In this document: positions 26,458-34,966 of the stretch, piece by piece | How the letters are laid out: the number at the start of each line of letters is the position of its first letter | Position numbering within the stretch: the stretch's first letter is position 1 | NCBI GenBank assembly: GCA_048267965.1 | Contig: JBLWWK010000009.1 | Coordinates: 51,015-115,014, forward strand | Direction of reading: 5' to 3' | DNA length: 64,000 bases | Source of the DNA: GCA-2705995 sp048267965 | GTDB taxonomy: Bacteria; Bacteroidota; Bacteroidia; Flavobacteriales_G; Salibacteraceae | The notes under the pieces: generated by a model | What the model saw: only the letters and a program-made list of their open reading frames with translations | Told to the model about the DNA's origin: nothing | Database searches by the model: none | Program-made: the position numbers and the translations under genes

Positions 26458-27848
26458 TGCGGTTTCTTCCTGTACTTGTCACTTTTACCTTAGCCACCGG
26501 TGTGGTCATTAACTCAGGTTGTAAGTCTTCACAACCAACAGTAGAAACGGTTCCTACCAACCCTAAACCCGACTGGGTAACGCAACGTCCTATCGATGCG
26601 CAGTATTACATTGGGGTGGGAATTGCGTCTAAAATGATTCACCGGAATGATTTTCAAGTTGTTGCTAAGAAAAATGCCTTAGAAGACATGGTAGGCGAAA
26701 TCAACGTGAAAGTAAGCGCCAATTCTATGCTGTTTAGCTACGAAAAAGGGGGAAGAGTAGGCGATGAGTATAAATCGTTTACCAAAGTAACAGCGCTTGA
26801 GCAAGTTGAGAACTTTGAAGTGGTAGATTCTTGGGAAAACAACGAAGAATTTTGGATTTTATACCGCCTATCAAAAGCGCAGTACCAAGCCGATAAAGAA
26901 AAGCGCATTGCTATAGCTTTAGAAGAGGCTAAAGCTTTTGCACAAATCGGAGTAGAAAACGAGAAAAACGGAGCTATTTCCAAGGCGTTTGATGGTTATT
27001 TTAAAGCCTTAAAGAGTATTGAGCCGTATTTGTCTGAATCGTTAGAAACAAACTTTCAGGGTGAGCAAGTGTTTTTTGGTGCTTTTATTCAACAATCGAT
27101 TGAAGAGCTATCTCAAGCCATTCGTATTCAACCAATAACCAGTAAATTAGAAGTGTATTGGGGACAAGAACTTAGTAAAAATGAGCTAAGTTTTGAATTA
27201 ACCCATCAAGGAAAAGCCATTCAACAAATACCTGTTCAGTTTCAGTTTGATTTCGGTAGGATCCGACCAAAAAGTATGAAAACAACTTCAGAAGGTGTTG
27301 CATTTACTGCTTTAGATAAAGTTCGTAAAATAGATGCTATACAGGAAGTTAGGGTGAAAATGGATTTACCAAGTTTCTATGCTGAATTGGTAGAGAAACC
27401 TAGTGAGATGGTGACGAAAATTTTGAACTCTTTCGCTGCTCCTGAAGCTAAATTGATTCTTTCTGTGCGTGCTCCTCGAGTGGCGATTGAAAGTAATGAA
27501 AAGCTCTATGGTAAAACACATTCTTCTCGCATTGCTACTGTAGTGAGAGAGCAATTGTTACAATTGGGATTTGATGTTACTTCTTCTTCTCAAAAAACGG
27601 ATTTTGTAGTGGTAATTGATGCTGACGTGGTAGAAGGCGGAAAGCAATACGATATGTACCGAGCTACGGTAAATGGCGGCTTACGAGTAAAAAATCGCCA
27701 AGGAGAAACCGTTTATTCTGAGTCGTTCGATCACCTTAACGGAGTGCAACTAGACGCTTCAAAAGCAGGTGAAAGAGCTTTCGAAGCGGCCAGTGACGAA
27801 ATTGGTGATGTTTATCTACCTCGTTTTAAACGGTTCCTACTGCGATAA
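26457..27848 (+). CDS. LPP20/FlgP-like lipoprotein
   Basis: A 463-residue lipoprotein: MRFLPVLVTFTLATGVVINSGC, Cys22 lipidated. Residues 40-140 match the LPP20 pattern, with PDWVTQRPIDAQYYIGVGIASK, a long helix (NDFQVVAKKNALEDMVGEINVKV) and EFWILYRLSKAQYQADKE. The C-terminal 280 residues contain two further beta-rich domains that I do not recognise; the last (HSSRIATVVREQLLQLGFDVTSSSQKTDFVVVIDADVV) has a TolB/CsgG-like look. The gene overlaps its upstream partner by one base pair at TAATG. In flagellated bacteria FlgO and FlgP lipoproteins form a ring pair; a comparable envelope complex is possible here. Confidence 0.7.
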   Translation: MRFLPVLVTFTLATGVVINSGCKSSQPTVETVPTNPKPDWVTQRPIDAQYYIGVGIASKMIHRNDFQVVAKKNALEDMVGEINVKVSANSMLFSYEKGGRVGDEYKSFTKVTALEQVENFEVVDSWENNEEFWILYRLSKAQYQADKEKRIAIALEEAKAFAQIGVENEKNGAISKAFDGYFKALKSIEPYLSESLETNFQGEQVFFGAFIQQSIEELSQAIRIQPITSKLEVYWGQELSKNELSFELTHQGKAIQQIPVQFQFDFGRIRPKSMKTTSEGVAFTALDKVRKIDAIQEVRVKMDLPSFYAELVEKPSEMVTKILNSFAAPEAKLILSVRAPRVAIESNEKLYGKTHSSRIATVVREQLLQLGFDVTSSSQKTDFVVVIDADVVEGGKQYDMYRATVNGGLRVKNRQGETVYSESFDHLNGVQLDASKAGERAFEAASDEIGDVYLPRFKRFLLR

Positions 27849-27856
27849 AAGGCACT

Positions 27857-30271
27857 TTATTCTCTTCTTAATGCGTTGATAGGGCGATTGTTAGAAACCA
27901 TCGATACATGAAAACTAATAATTCCCAGTGAAATGGCTAAAACCGTTACAATGGTGGTGATAAATCCCCAATACGGTAAACCCACTGAATAGCTAAACTC
28001 ACTTAACCAAGTGTGAATCGTAAAAAACGCCACAGGTGCAACGAATAAAGCCGCTACTAATATGGTTTTCATAAAATCAGCCGAAACGACTTGAATTAAG
28101 TTAAAATCACTAGCACCCAATACCTTGCGAATTCCCATTTCTTTTATGCGTTGCTCTACCGAAAAACTCACTAGCGAGAAGAGGCCCAAAAGAGCAATAA
28201 GCATACTGATGATCGAGAAGTAACTTCCTACTTTAAAAAGTGTAAAATCAGACTCGTATTGCAGGTTGAGGCGATCGTCCATAAACTCATATTCAAGTGG
28301 ATGAAGTCCGGCAAAATCCTTCCAGGTAGACGATAAAAAATCGAGGTTCTCTTCGGTGTTGGTTCTATTGAACCGAATCGAAATCATGCTCGAGTTGTAA
28401 GGATTGTAGCAAATTACCAGCGGCTCAATAGGGTTGTGCAAACTCGCAAAATTGAAATCGTTAATTACGCCCACCACTTTACCATCGTTGGTGGCTGTAT
28501 TGTTGGCTGTTAGACCCCACTGAACACGTTTTCCGAGAGGCTCTTCGCCCCAACCAAGCGCTTCTACAGCCGATTGATTTACGATAAACGCTTGCTCTTG
28601 GTCGGTAACGCGGTCTTTACTGAAAAGTCTCCCTTGTTGCAGCTCAATATTGAAAACTTCAAAGAACTTTTCGTCTACAAATAGCGTTTTTAATGATTTT
28701 TCAATTAATTGACCTTCTTGTTCAACTCGAAACATTAATTCACCTGCTCTACGGCCTGGAACACCGCCACTTCCAGTTACCGAAGCTACTTGTGGAGATT
28801 GTTCTAATTGTTGTTTTAGTGCTTCTACTTTTCGGTAAATAGCCGTGTCTTGGGGTAAATTTACCACAGCAATTCCCTCTTTTCTAAACCCCAAATCTTT
28901 GTGCTGTATGTAATTCATTTGCTGATAAATAGCATAGGTAGAAATAACCATAAAAATGCTGATGACAAATTGCAAACCAATCATTGCGGTTCGTACCGTT
29001 TTAAACTGACCCAATTTGGGTAAACTACCTCTTAAAATATCTACTGCTTGAAATCGGCTCAGCACAAATGCAGGGTAGGAACCCGACAACAGCGCTACAA
29101 ATAGCAATAAAGAAGTGAGCACAGTAACGAGTTGAAAAGTGTTGAAGTTACTGAGAGAAACATTCTTGTCGGTTACGGCATTGAAAAAAGGAAGCGACAA
29201 TTCAGTGAGGCTAATAGCAAGCACAAAACTCAAAAAAGTAATGAATAAAGATTCCCCTAAAAATTGACTAACAATTTGTCGTTTTTCGGCACCTAACGCT
29301 TTTCTTACGCCTACTTCTTTAGCTCGCTTAACCGATTGAGATAGAGATAAATTAGTGTGATTAATACTAGCAATACTTAATATAAAGAAAGCCACCAGAC
29401 CAAACACCAATAAATAGCTTTTATTTCCTTTTGGTAAATCGTATTCTCGCGAATTTTCGAAGTGTAAGTCGGGGAGAGGCGTGTAAACAAACGAGGCCGA
29501 ACTGTTGCCACCAAACGTTTCTACAAAAGGCCGAATGTAGTTGCTTTGTAAGTGGGTAAACATCTCGTTGAAACGAGCTGGGTTTACCGGATTTTTGGTA
29601 AGCACAAAAGTATAGGCGACCAACCGAAACCAATCTTGATTCAAGTTTTGAATTTGGTGTGGGGGTAAACCATGCAACGGTAAAAATGCTTCGAACTCAA
29701 TATCTGATTTACCGGCTTCGTTATCAACCACGCCTGAAACTGTATACTTACTATTGGCAATAAAAATCTCTTGATTAAAGGCATTTTCGATGTTTTCGAA
29801 GTATTTCTCTGCCAATTTCTTCGAAATTACCACTGAATTGGGGTGATGAAGCGCAGTAGAAGCGGTTCCTACCAATAGAGGGAAATCGAAAATTTTAAAA
29901 ACACTAGAATCTACTCGCCAAAAATTCTCTTCGCGGTAATATTGATTGTTGACCTTGACACTTAGTCGTTGTCCGAGGTTGATAAAGCGTGCGTAACTTT
30001 CAATTTCCGGGAAATCTTGCTGCAATTGCGGTGCAACAGGTAAACTGGTGAGAGCAGCTTGAATATCTCCGTTGTGACTGATGGTTTCTGAAATGCGATA
30101 AATGCGTTCTTTTTTCGAATGAAATTGATCGTAAGACAATTCATCAAAAACATATAAAACAATAAGCAAGGTGCATGAAATACCGAGCGATAAACCTAAA
30201 ATACTCGGGATAGAATAGTATCGATTTCTGAGCAAATTGCGCCAGAATATCTTAAAATAATGCTTTATCAT
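27857..30271 (-). CDS. MacB/FtsX-type ABC transporter permease
   Basis: An 804-residue permease in which two FtsX-type halves are fused, a form usual in Bacteroidota. The N-terminal helix (SIPSILGLSLGISCTLLIVLYVF) is followed by a MacB periplasmic domain, a block of three helices (LLVFGLVAFFILSIASINHTNLSLSQSVKRAKEVGVRKALGAEKRQI), a second periplasmic domain and a final block with MGIRKVLGASDFNLIQVVS. It is the last gene of an operon with an ABC ATPase, a HlyD-like adaptor and a T9SS protein. MacB-type systems work by mechanotransmission, usually exporting peptides, antibiotics or lipoproteins. Confidence 0.9.
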   Translation of the reverse strand: MIKHYFKIFWRNLLRNRYYSIPSILGLSLGISCTLLIVLYVFDELSYDQFHSKKERIYRISETISHNGDIQAALTSLPVAPQLQQDFPEIESYARFINLGQRLSVKVNNQYYREENFWRVDSSVFKIFDFPLLVGTASTALHHPNSVVISKKLAEKYFENIENAFNQEIFIANSKYTVSGVVDNEAGKSDIEFEAFLPLHGLPPHQIQNLNQDWFRLVAYTFVLTKNPVNPARFNEMFTHLQSNYIRPFVETFGGNSSASFVYTPLPDLHFENSREYDLPKGNKSYLLVFGLVAFFILSIASINHTNLSLSQSVKRAKEVGVRKALGAEKRQIVSQFLGESLFITFLSFVLAISLTELSLPFFNAVTDKNVSLSNFNTFQLVTVLTSLLLFVALLSGSYPAFVLSRFQAVDILRGSLPKLGQFKTVRTAMIGLQFVISIFMVISTYAIYQQMNYIQHKDLGFRKEGIAVVNLPQDTAIYRKVEALKQQLEQSPQVASVTGSGGVPGRRAGELMFRVEQEGQLIEKSLKTLFVDEKFFEVFNIELQQGRLFSKDRVTDQEQAFIVNQSAVEALGWGEEPLGKRVQWGLTANNTATNDGKVVGVINDFNFASLHNPIEPLVICYNPYNSSMISIRFNRTNTEENLDFLSSTWKDFAGLHPLEYEFMDDRLNLQYESDFTLFKVGSYFSIISMLIALLGLFSLVSFSVEQRIKEMGIRKVLGASDFNLIQVVSADFMKTILVAALFVAPVAFFTIHTWLSEFSYSVGLPYWGFITTIVTVLAISLGIISFHVSMVSNNRPINALRRE

Positions 30272-30275
30272 GATT

Positions 30276-30986
30276 TTAATGTTGAGAGCTGGTAGAAAAA
30301 GGAGTAGCTGTGTGGGTGGTAACCACTTTTCCGTCTAATAATTGAATGGTTCTATTCGAGTAGGCGGCATCGTGCACACTGTGAGTAACCATTATTATAG
30401 TTGTGCCTTGCTCGTTGAGATCGGTTAAGATATTCATTACATCAGCGCCATTTTTACTATCTAAATTTCCGGTAGGCTCATCGGCCAAGACTAAGGCAGG
30501 GTTGGGAACTACCGCCCTAGCAACGGCAACGCGTTGCTGTAACCCGCCCGAAAGTTGAAGCGGATAATGATCTTTTCGGTAGTAGATGTCCATTTTTTGT
30601 AAAACATCTTCAACGCGTTCTTTGCGTTCCTTCTTGGGTATATTGAGGTAGGTAAGCGGCAATTCAACGTTTTCGAAAACCGACAACTCATCGATTAAAT
30701 TGAAATTTTGAAACACAAAACCAATTTTCTCTTTTCTCAACTGTGCCTTCTTTTTCTCTGGAATTTGAAGAATATTTTGCGATTGAAAATGTAATTCTCC
30801 CGAATTGGCAGCGTCTAACAAGCCTATTACGTTGAGTAAAGTGGATTTTCCGCAACCTGAAGGACCCATAATGGAAACAAATTCGCCTTCTTGAATGGTT
30901 AAGTTGATGTTGTCTAAGGCGGTGGTTTCTACTTCATCGGTGCGGTAGACTTTGGTTAGGTTCACCGTTTTTAATAGTTCGTTCAT
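30276..30986 (-). CDS. ABC transporter ATP-binding protein (MacB/LolD type)
   Basis: A 236-residue ATPase with Walker A GPSGCGKST (41-49), Q-loop FVFQNFNLIDELSVFENVELPL, signature LSGGLQQRVAVARA, Walker B LVLADEPTGNLDS and the switch His in MVTHSVHDAAYS. It lies 4 nt before the permease gene and 6 nt after the HlyD-like gene, so it energises that permease. The signature has Leu where most family members carry Gln (LSGGQQQR). Confidence 0.92.
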   Translation of the reverse strand: MNELLKTVNLTKVYRTDEVETTALDNINLTIQEGEFVSIMGPSGCGKSTLLNVIGLLDAANSGELHFQSQNILQIPEKKKAQLRKEKIGFVFQNFNLIDELSVFENVELPLTYLNIPKKERKERVEDVLQKMDIYYRKDHYPLQLSGGLQQRVAVARAVVPNPALVLADEPTGNLDSKNGADVMNILTDLNEQGTTIIMVTHSVHDAAYSNRTIQLLDGKVVTTHTATPFSTSSQH

Positions 30987-30992
30987 TGTGTT

Positions 30993-32240
30993 TTAGTTTA
31001 ATTGTAGTATTTCGGCATTTTCGAAAGTGGAGTAAGACGAAGTAATTACCTGATCGCCTGGTTGCAATCCAGATTTTACTTCAAAATAGTTGTTGTTTTG
31101 CAAACCGACAGATATTTCTCTTTTTTCTGCCTTGTTTTCTTCTGTGAGTACGTAAATCCATGTGCCTCCGGTGGTGTTGAAAAAGGCGCCTCTTTCTACT
31201 AAAATGGCTTTTTTAGGATGACCAAGTTGTAAAGTTAAATTTACGTTTTGACCTCTTTTTAAATCGAGTGAATCAATAGGTGTTAAAAATTCACATTCTA
31301 TACGAAATTGATTATTAACCACTTCTGGAAATACTTTGCTGATAGAGAGTTGTATGTCTTGTTGGTGAAGAGTAAAGGTTCCGTTTAAGCCCGTGTGGAT
31401 TTGGTTTAGGAAATGCTCATCGACCAATGAAGCTAATTTGTAATTGTCGATTTGGTCGATTCTACCTAGGTTTTCACCCCGCATTTTGCTTTCACCAATT
31501 TCCGCGTTGAGAGAGGTGAGCGTTCCGGTTAATGGAGCTTTAATAACTAGCTGTTCTAGATTGCTTCGAATGGCGGTTAAGTTGCGTTCCATCAACTCTA
31601 TAGAAAAGTCAATTCTACTTAGTTGTAAGGCTCTGTAATTTTTGGTTTGTTCGAGGTTTTGTGTAATAAGTTGCTGTTTGTTTTTTAGGTAATGAAACCG
31701 TTGTTGAGAAGTAACAAACTCGTTTTTAGCAATTACGCTATCTGAGTAAAGCAATTCTTGAATCGAATGGTTTCTTTCAATTTCGGCTAATTCGTATTCT
31801 ATATCGAGCTGTTTTTCTTTTAAATCTTGCTCGTTGAGTTCCATTTGAATACGGGTATTTCTCAGGTTGTTAATTTGTTCGATTATTTGCGTTTCACGGT
31901 TCATAAAATCGAGGGTTAAGTTGGTGTTAGACAACCGCAAAAGTTCTTGACCTTCAACTACCTTTTCGCCTGGTTCTACTAATTTTTCTACTACTGTTCC
32001 GCCTTCTACAGCATCGAGCATAACAGAAATGTTGGGTTCTACTGTGGCGGTAACCGAAACCGAATGCACAAATAAATCTTCTTTAACAACAGACAAGCGC
32101 AGTCGAGAACGATCAACCGATTTTATAGAATCTCTCGGGTTGAACAGTAGAAGTGAAGAAACGAAAAAGGTAACTATTCCTAAAGCAATAAAAACTAATC
32201 GCTTATGCTTCCGTTTTTTATTCTCGATGCGCTTATCCAT
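30993..32240 (-). CDS. HlyD-like periplasmic adaptor (membrane fusion protein)
   Basis: A 415-residue protein anchored by one N-terminal helix (LVFIALGIVTFFVSSLLLF). A lipoyl/barrel-sandwich half motif (GGTVVEKLVEPGEKVVEGQELLRL) precedes a long coiled-coil hairpin (about 120-225). The second lipoyl half is LEQLVIKAPLTGTLTSLNAEIGESKMRGENLGRI, and beta-barrel and membrane-proximal domains end the protein. Such adaptors bridge an inner-membrane ABC permease to an outer-membrane channel. No TolC-like gene lies in this operon, so the channel must be encoded elsewhere or replaced. Confidence 0.9.
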   Translation of the reverse strand: MDKRIENKKRKHKRLVFIALGIVTFFVSSLLLFNPRDSIKSVDRSRLRLSVVKEDLFVHSVSVTATVEPNISVMLDAVEGGTVVEKLVEPGEKVVEGQELLRLSNTNLTLDFMNRETQIIEQINNLRNTRIQMELNEQDLKEKQLDIEYELAEIERNHSIQELLYSDSVIAKNEFVTSQQRFHYLKNKQQLITQNLEQTKNYRALQLSRIDFSIELMERNLTAIRSNLEQLVIKAPLTGTLTSLNAEIGESKMRGENLGRIDQIDNYKLASLVDEHFLNQIHTGLNGTFTLHQQDIQLSISKVFPEVVNNQFRIECEFLTPIDSLDLKRGQNVNLTLQLGHPKKAILVERGAFFNTTGGTWIYVLTEENKAEKREISVGLQNNNYFEVKSGLQPGDQVITSSYSTFENAEILQLN

Positions 32241-32255
32241 TGTGCCTAACTAAGC

Positions 32256-33416
32256 CTAAATTGCTTTTACTAACTGTTGAGTTGCAATCACTTGTCCAGC
32301 CGAATTTTTAAGCTGAATTAAGTAGAGTCCTTTTGGTAATTCGCCTACCTGAATGGTAGAAAATTGTGATAATTGAGTTTCGGTACGAACCCATTTTCCG
32401 TTCAGGCTGTAAATGTCGATCGATTGTAAATCTTCACCATCGGGATTATCGATTTTGAATTGGTCGATTACCGGATTAGGGTAAATCTTCAACTTCGATG
32501 CCGTTTCATTTTCTTGTACTGCGGTTCCTACCGATTGGTAGAGGTAAGTATATCTTTTGCTAGGTGAGAGTCCAAAAAGGCCTAATGTTTTTACATTTTT
32601 CTCTGTTAATCTGCCGCTCGAGTTATAGGTGAATTCTTCTACCGATTGCGTTAAGGTAATTTGGTTGGTAGTTACTTTGTGCACAACCTCGCTTACTTGG
32701 CCATTTTGGTAGCTGTATTCGTAGGTGTGGGTTCTTTCGAGCAGGCCGTTTTCATACTCTTTTATTACACGCTCACTTACTAATTGTTGGTAATAAGTAA
32801 TTTCTTCTGATTGGTGTAAGCTCCACACGTTGTTCACCAATTGGTAATCGAGCTTCTTTGTTAAAAAGTTAGCGGCAAACTCTTGGTGTGTTAAGCGGGC
32901 GGGCTCCCAGGCAGAACCGTTCCAATCTGATTGCAAAATAGTATCGGCATCTCCCATCGAATTGTATTGGTATTCGGTGAGGGTAACTTTTTGCCAGTTG
33001 CCGTTTAAATTGTGTTCGACTTCAATGGCGGTTAATTGTTTATTGGCATTGTATTGATAGTATTCGTGGCGTTGTTGCTCCCATTGTTTGGTGAGCGGAT
33101 GCCAGTAAAAGTTGACTTTTTCTTCTAAATCACCTTGCTGGTCGAATAAAAACAGGTTTTGTGATTTCTGTTTCCATTCGTTGTTTTCAAAATCTCTGAA
33201 CGTAACCGACTCGTTGTAAGCGTTGTATTCGTACAATTCGTCTTTAACTTTATGGTAGGAACCGCTCACATAATCTTCTGTAATCATACGTTGAACTTTA
33301 TGTTCAATGGGTTGATTAGAGCGTTGAGTGGTAGTAGTTGGTGGAGTGATTGAGCTTTGAGCAAGCGCAATACTTGATATCAAGCTGGCACTTACTAGGG
33401 TAATAATTGTTTTCAT
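32256..33416 (-). CDS. secreted YD/RHS-like repeat protein with T9SS sorting domain
   Basis: A 386-residue exported protein starting at ATG 33416 (MKTIITLVSASLISSIALAQ signal peptide); the upstream ATG at 33455 would lie before the predicted sigma-54 transcription start. The body is made of short beta repeats rich in Tyr, Asn and Gln (QHEYYQYNANKQLTAIEVEHNLNGNWQKV; HTYEYSYQNGQVSEVVHKV), resembling YD-type repeats. The C-terminus is a type A T9SS domain (LKIYPNPVIDQFKIDNPDG to QQLVKAI). It is the first gene of the efflux operon, 15 nt before the HlyD-like gene. Confidence 0.82.
   Translation of the reverse strand: MKTIITLVSASLISSIALAQSSITPPTTTTQRSNQPIEHKVQRMITEDYVSGSYHKVKDELYEYNAYNESVTFRDFENNEWKQKSQNLFLFDQQGDLEEKVNFYWHPLTKQWEQQRHEYYQYNANKQLTAIEVEHNLNGNWQKVTLTEYQYNSMGDADTILQSDWNGSAWEPARLTHQEFAANFLTKKLDYQLVNNVWSLHQSEEITYYQQLVSERVIKEYENGLLERTHTYEYSYQNGQVSEVVHKVTTNQITLTQSVEEFTYNSSGRLTEKNVKTLGLFGLSPSKRYTYLYQSVGTAVQENETASKLKIYPNPVIDQFKIDNPDGEDLQSIDIYSLNGKWVRTETQLSQFSTIQVGELPKGLYLIQLKNSAGQVIATQQLVKAI
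32522..32533 (-). repeat. perfect copy of the dispersed 12-mer CGGTAGGAACCG
   Basis: In the T9SS repeat-protein gene, read as Val-Gly-Thr on the minus strand. It forms an inverted pair with CGGTACGAACCC at 32381-32392. Confidence 0.85.
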
Positions 33417-33446
33417 AAGAGAAATTTTTGGTTGCGTTATACCCAA

Positions 33447-33462
33447 GGCATTCACTATGCCA
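33447..33462 (-). promoter_or_regulatory. candidate sigma-54 promoter of the efflux operon
   Basis: TGGCATAGTGAATGCC on the minus strand has GG and GC separated by exactly 10 nt, as in the -24/-12 consensus TGGCACG-N4-TTGCA. Transcription would begin near 33436, leaving a leader of about 20 nt before ATG 33416. The facing gene encodes a sigma-54-dependent activator. Confidence 0.65.
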
Positions 33463-33549
33463 TTAAATTATAGTAGGCTGATAATTAATCGAGTAACATT
33501 TTCACTTATCTTATTAAACGTTAAAAACTGTTCGGTTTTGATACAGTGC

Positions 33550-33596
33550 GTTGTTCGAAAACGAACAACCTTTTACATTCGCTAGCAACGAACAAC
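33550..33596. promoter_or_regulatory. candidate upstream activator site for the sigma-54 regulator
   Basis: GTTGTTCGAAAACGAACAAC (33550-33569) has perfect 8-bp arms around AAAA, and a third half-site ACGAACAAC lies at about 33588-33596. It is about 115 bp upstream of the predicted start of the efflux operon, a usual enhancer distance, and directly in front of the regulator gene. Confidence 0.6.
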
Positions 33597-33604
33597 ATAG
33601 AACC

Positions 33605-34966
33605 ATGCCCAAGTCGAACGTGCGTATTTTAATAGTAGACGATGATGTTGATGTGAGAACTTCTGCCGAGCTTTTTCTAGGCTTGTATTTTTCTCACGTA
33701 GAAGGGATTGAGCATCCATCACTTATTCAGCGGTACCTTACCCAACAACAAGTAGATGTTGTTTTGCTTGATATGAATTACCAAAAAGGAGCCAATACAG
33801 GTAAAGAAGGTATGTATTGGTTGCGGTTTATTCGTGAGCTCAATAGCGAGGTAGAAGTGTTATTAATGACGGCCTATGCCGATATTCAGTTGGCAGTAGA
33901 AGGCTTAAAAGCAGGGGCTGCAGATTACATTACAAAACCTTGGAACAATCAAAAACTTTTAACAGCCATCAGAACTATTCAACCGTTGCGTGCGCAACGG
34001 TTGTATCAACAAGAAGAATCCAAGAAAAGCAAAGCCAAAGCAGTAACACGTCTGGTAGGATCCTCACCGGTGATGCAGCAATTGGTTCGTACCGTTAAAA
34101 AAGTGGCTGCCACCGAAGCCAATGTGCTAATTTTAGGTGAAAACGGAACAGGAAAACAGGTAGCAGCAGAGCTGATTCATCAGTTATCGCATCGCAATCA
34201 AGAAAATTTTGTGCATGTTGACTTAGGTTCTTTAAGTAGTCAATTATTTGAAAGTGAATTGTTTGGTTATGAGAAAGGAGCCTTTACCGATGCTAAAACC
34301 GATAAAGCTGGAAGGTTTGAAGAAGCCGAGAAAGGAAGCCTTTTTCTAGATGAAATCGGCAATATCGATGGCGCTTTACAAAGTAAATTGCTTTCGGCCT
34401 TGCAAAACAGAAAGTACAATCGGGTAGGAGCGCGCAAAAGCCATGATTGGAACGGACGGTTGATTTGTGCCACCAATTTGAATTTAGTAGAAGCGGTTCG
34501 AAACGGTAGCTTTCGGCAAGATTTGCTGTACCGAATCAATACCATAACGATAGAAATGCCACCTTTAAGAGCTAGAGGGAACGATATTCTCGAATTAGCT
34601 CAGTTTTTTCTAGAGAAATACGCGCGGCAATATCAGAAAATGAAGGTAAAACTGAGCGATTCAGCTCAAGAGTTAATGTTGGTTTATCCGTGGCCGGGCA
34701 ACGTGAGAGAGCTGCAACATTGCATTGAACGAGCGGTAATTTTAAGTGATGCCGATCAAATTTTTGCCGAAGATCTCAACTTGCAATCTACCAAAGTTTC
34801 GAAGTCAATCAACGAGCCCCTCGAAACATTGAACCTGAACGAAATGGAGAAAAAGCTAATTCTTCAGTCGATAGAAAAAAACCGCGGAAACATTAGTAAA
34901 GCGGCCAAAGATTTAGGTATTACACGCACGGCTTTGTACCGTAGAATGGAGAAGTATGATCTTTAA
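33605..34966 (+). CDS. sigma-54-dependent response regulator (NtrC family)
   Basis: A 453-residue activator starting at ATG 33605. The receiver domain (1-125) has the acidic pair D12/D13, phospho-acceptor D56 in VVLLDMNY and ITKPW. The AAA+ domain has Walker A GENGTGKQ and the sigma-54 contact loop as GAFTDA (225-230), with Asp where the classical motif is GAFTGA. The C-terminus carries a Fis-type HTH (NRGNISKAAKDLGITRTALYRRMEKYDL). It overlaps the kinase gene by 11 nt and faces the efflux operon with a matching sigma-54 promoter. Confidence 0.92.
   Translation: MPKSNVRILIVDDDVDVRTSAELFLGLYFSHVEGIEHPSLIQRYLTQQQVDVVLLDMNYQKGANTGKEGMYWLRFIRELNSEVEVLLMTAYADIQLAVEGLKAGAADYITKPWNNQKLLTAIRTIQPLRAQRLYQQEESKKSKAKAVTRLVGSSPVMQQLVRTVKKVAATEANVLILGENGTGKQVAAELIHQLSHRNQENFVHVDLGSLSSQLFESELFGYEKGAFTDAKTDKAGRFEEAEKGSLFLDEIGNIDGALQSKLLSALQNRKYNRVGARKSHDWNGRLICATNLNLVEAVRNGSFRQDLLYRINTITIEMPPLRARGNDILELAQFFLEKYARQYQKMKVKLSDSAQELMLVYPWPGNVRELQHCIERAVILSDADQIFAEDLNLQSTKVSKSINEPLETLNLNEMEKKLILQSIEKNRGNISKAAKDLGITRTALYRRMEKYDL

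Noticed and set aside
34050..34059. GGTAGGATCC as a simple BamHI-site coincidence
   Set aside because: Not dismissed as chance: several GGATCC sites share the GGTA prefix of the dispersed element, so they are listed as variants; isolated GGATCC sites without it (for example 44425 and 44507) were left out.
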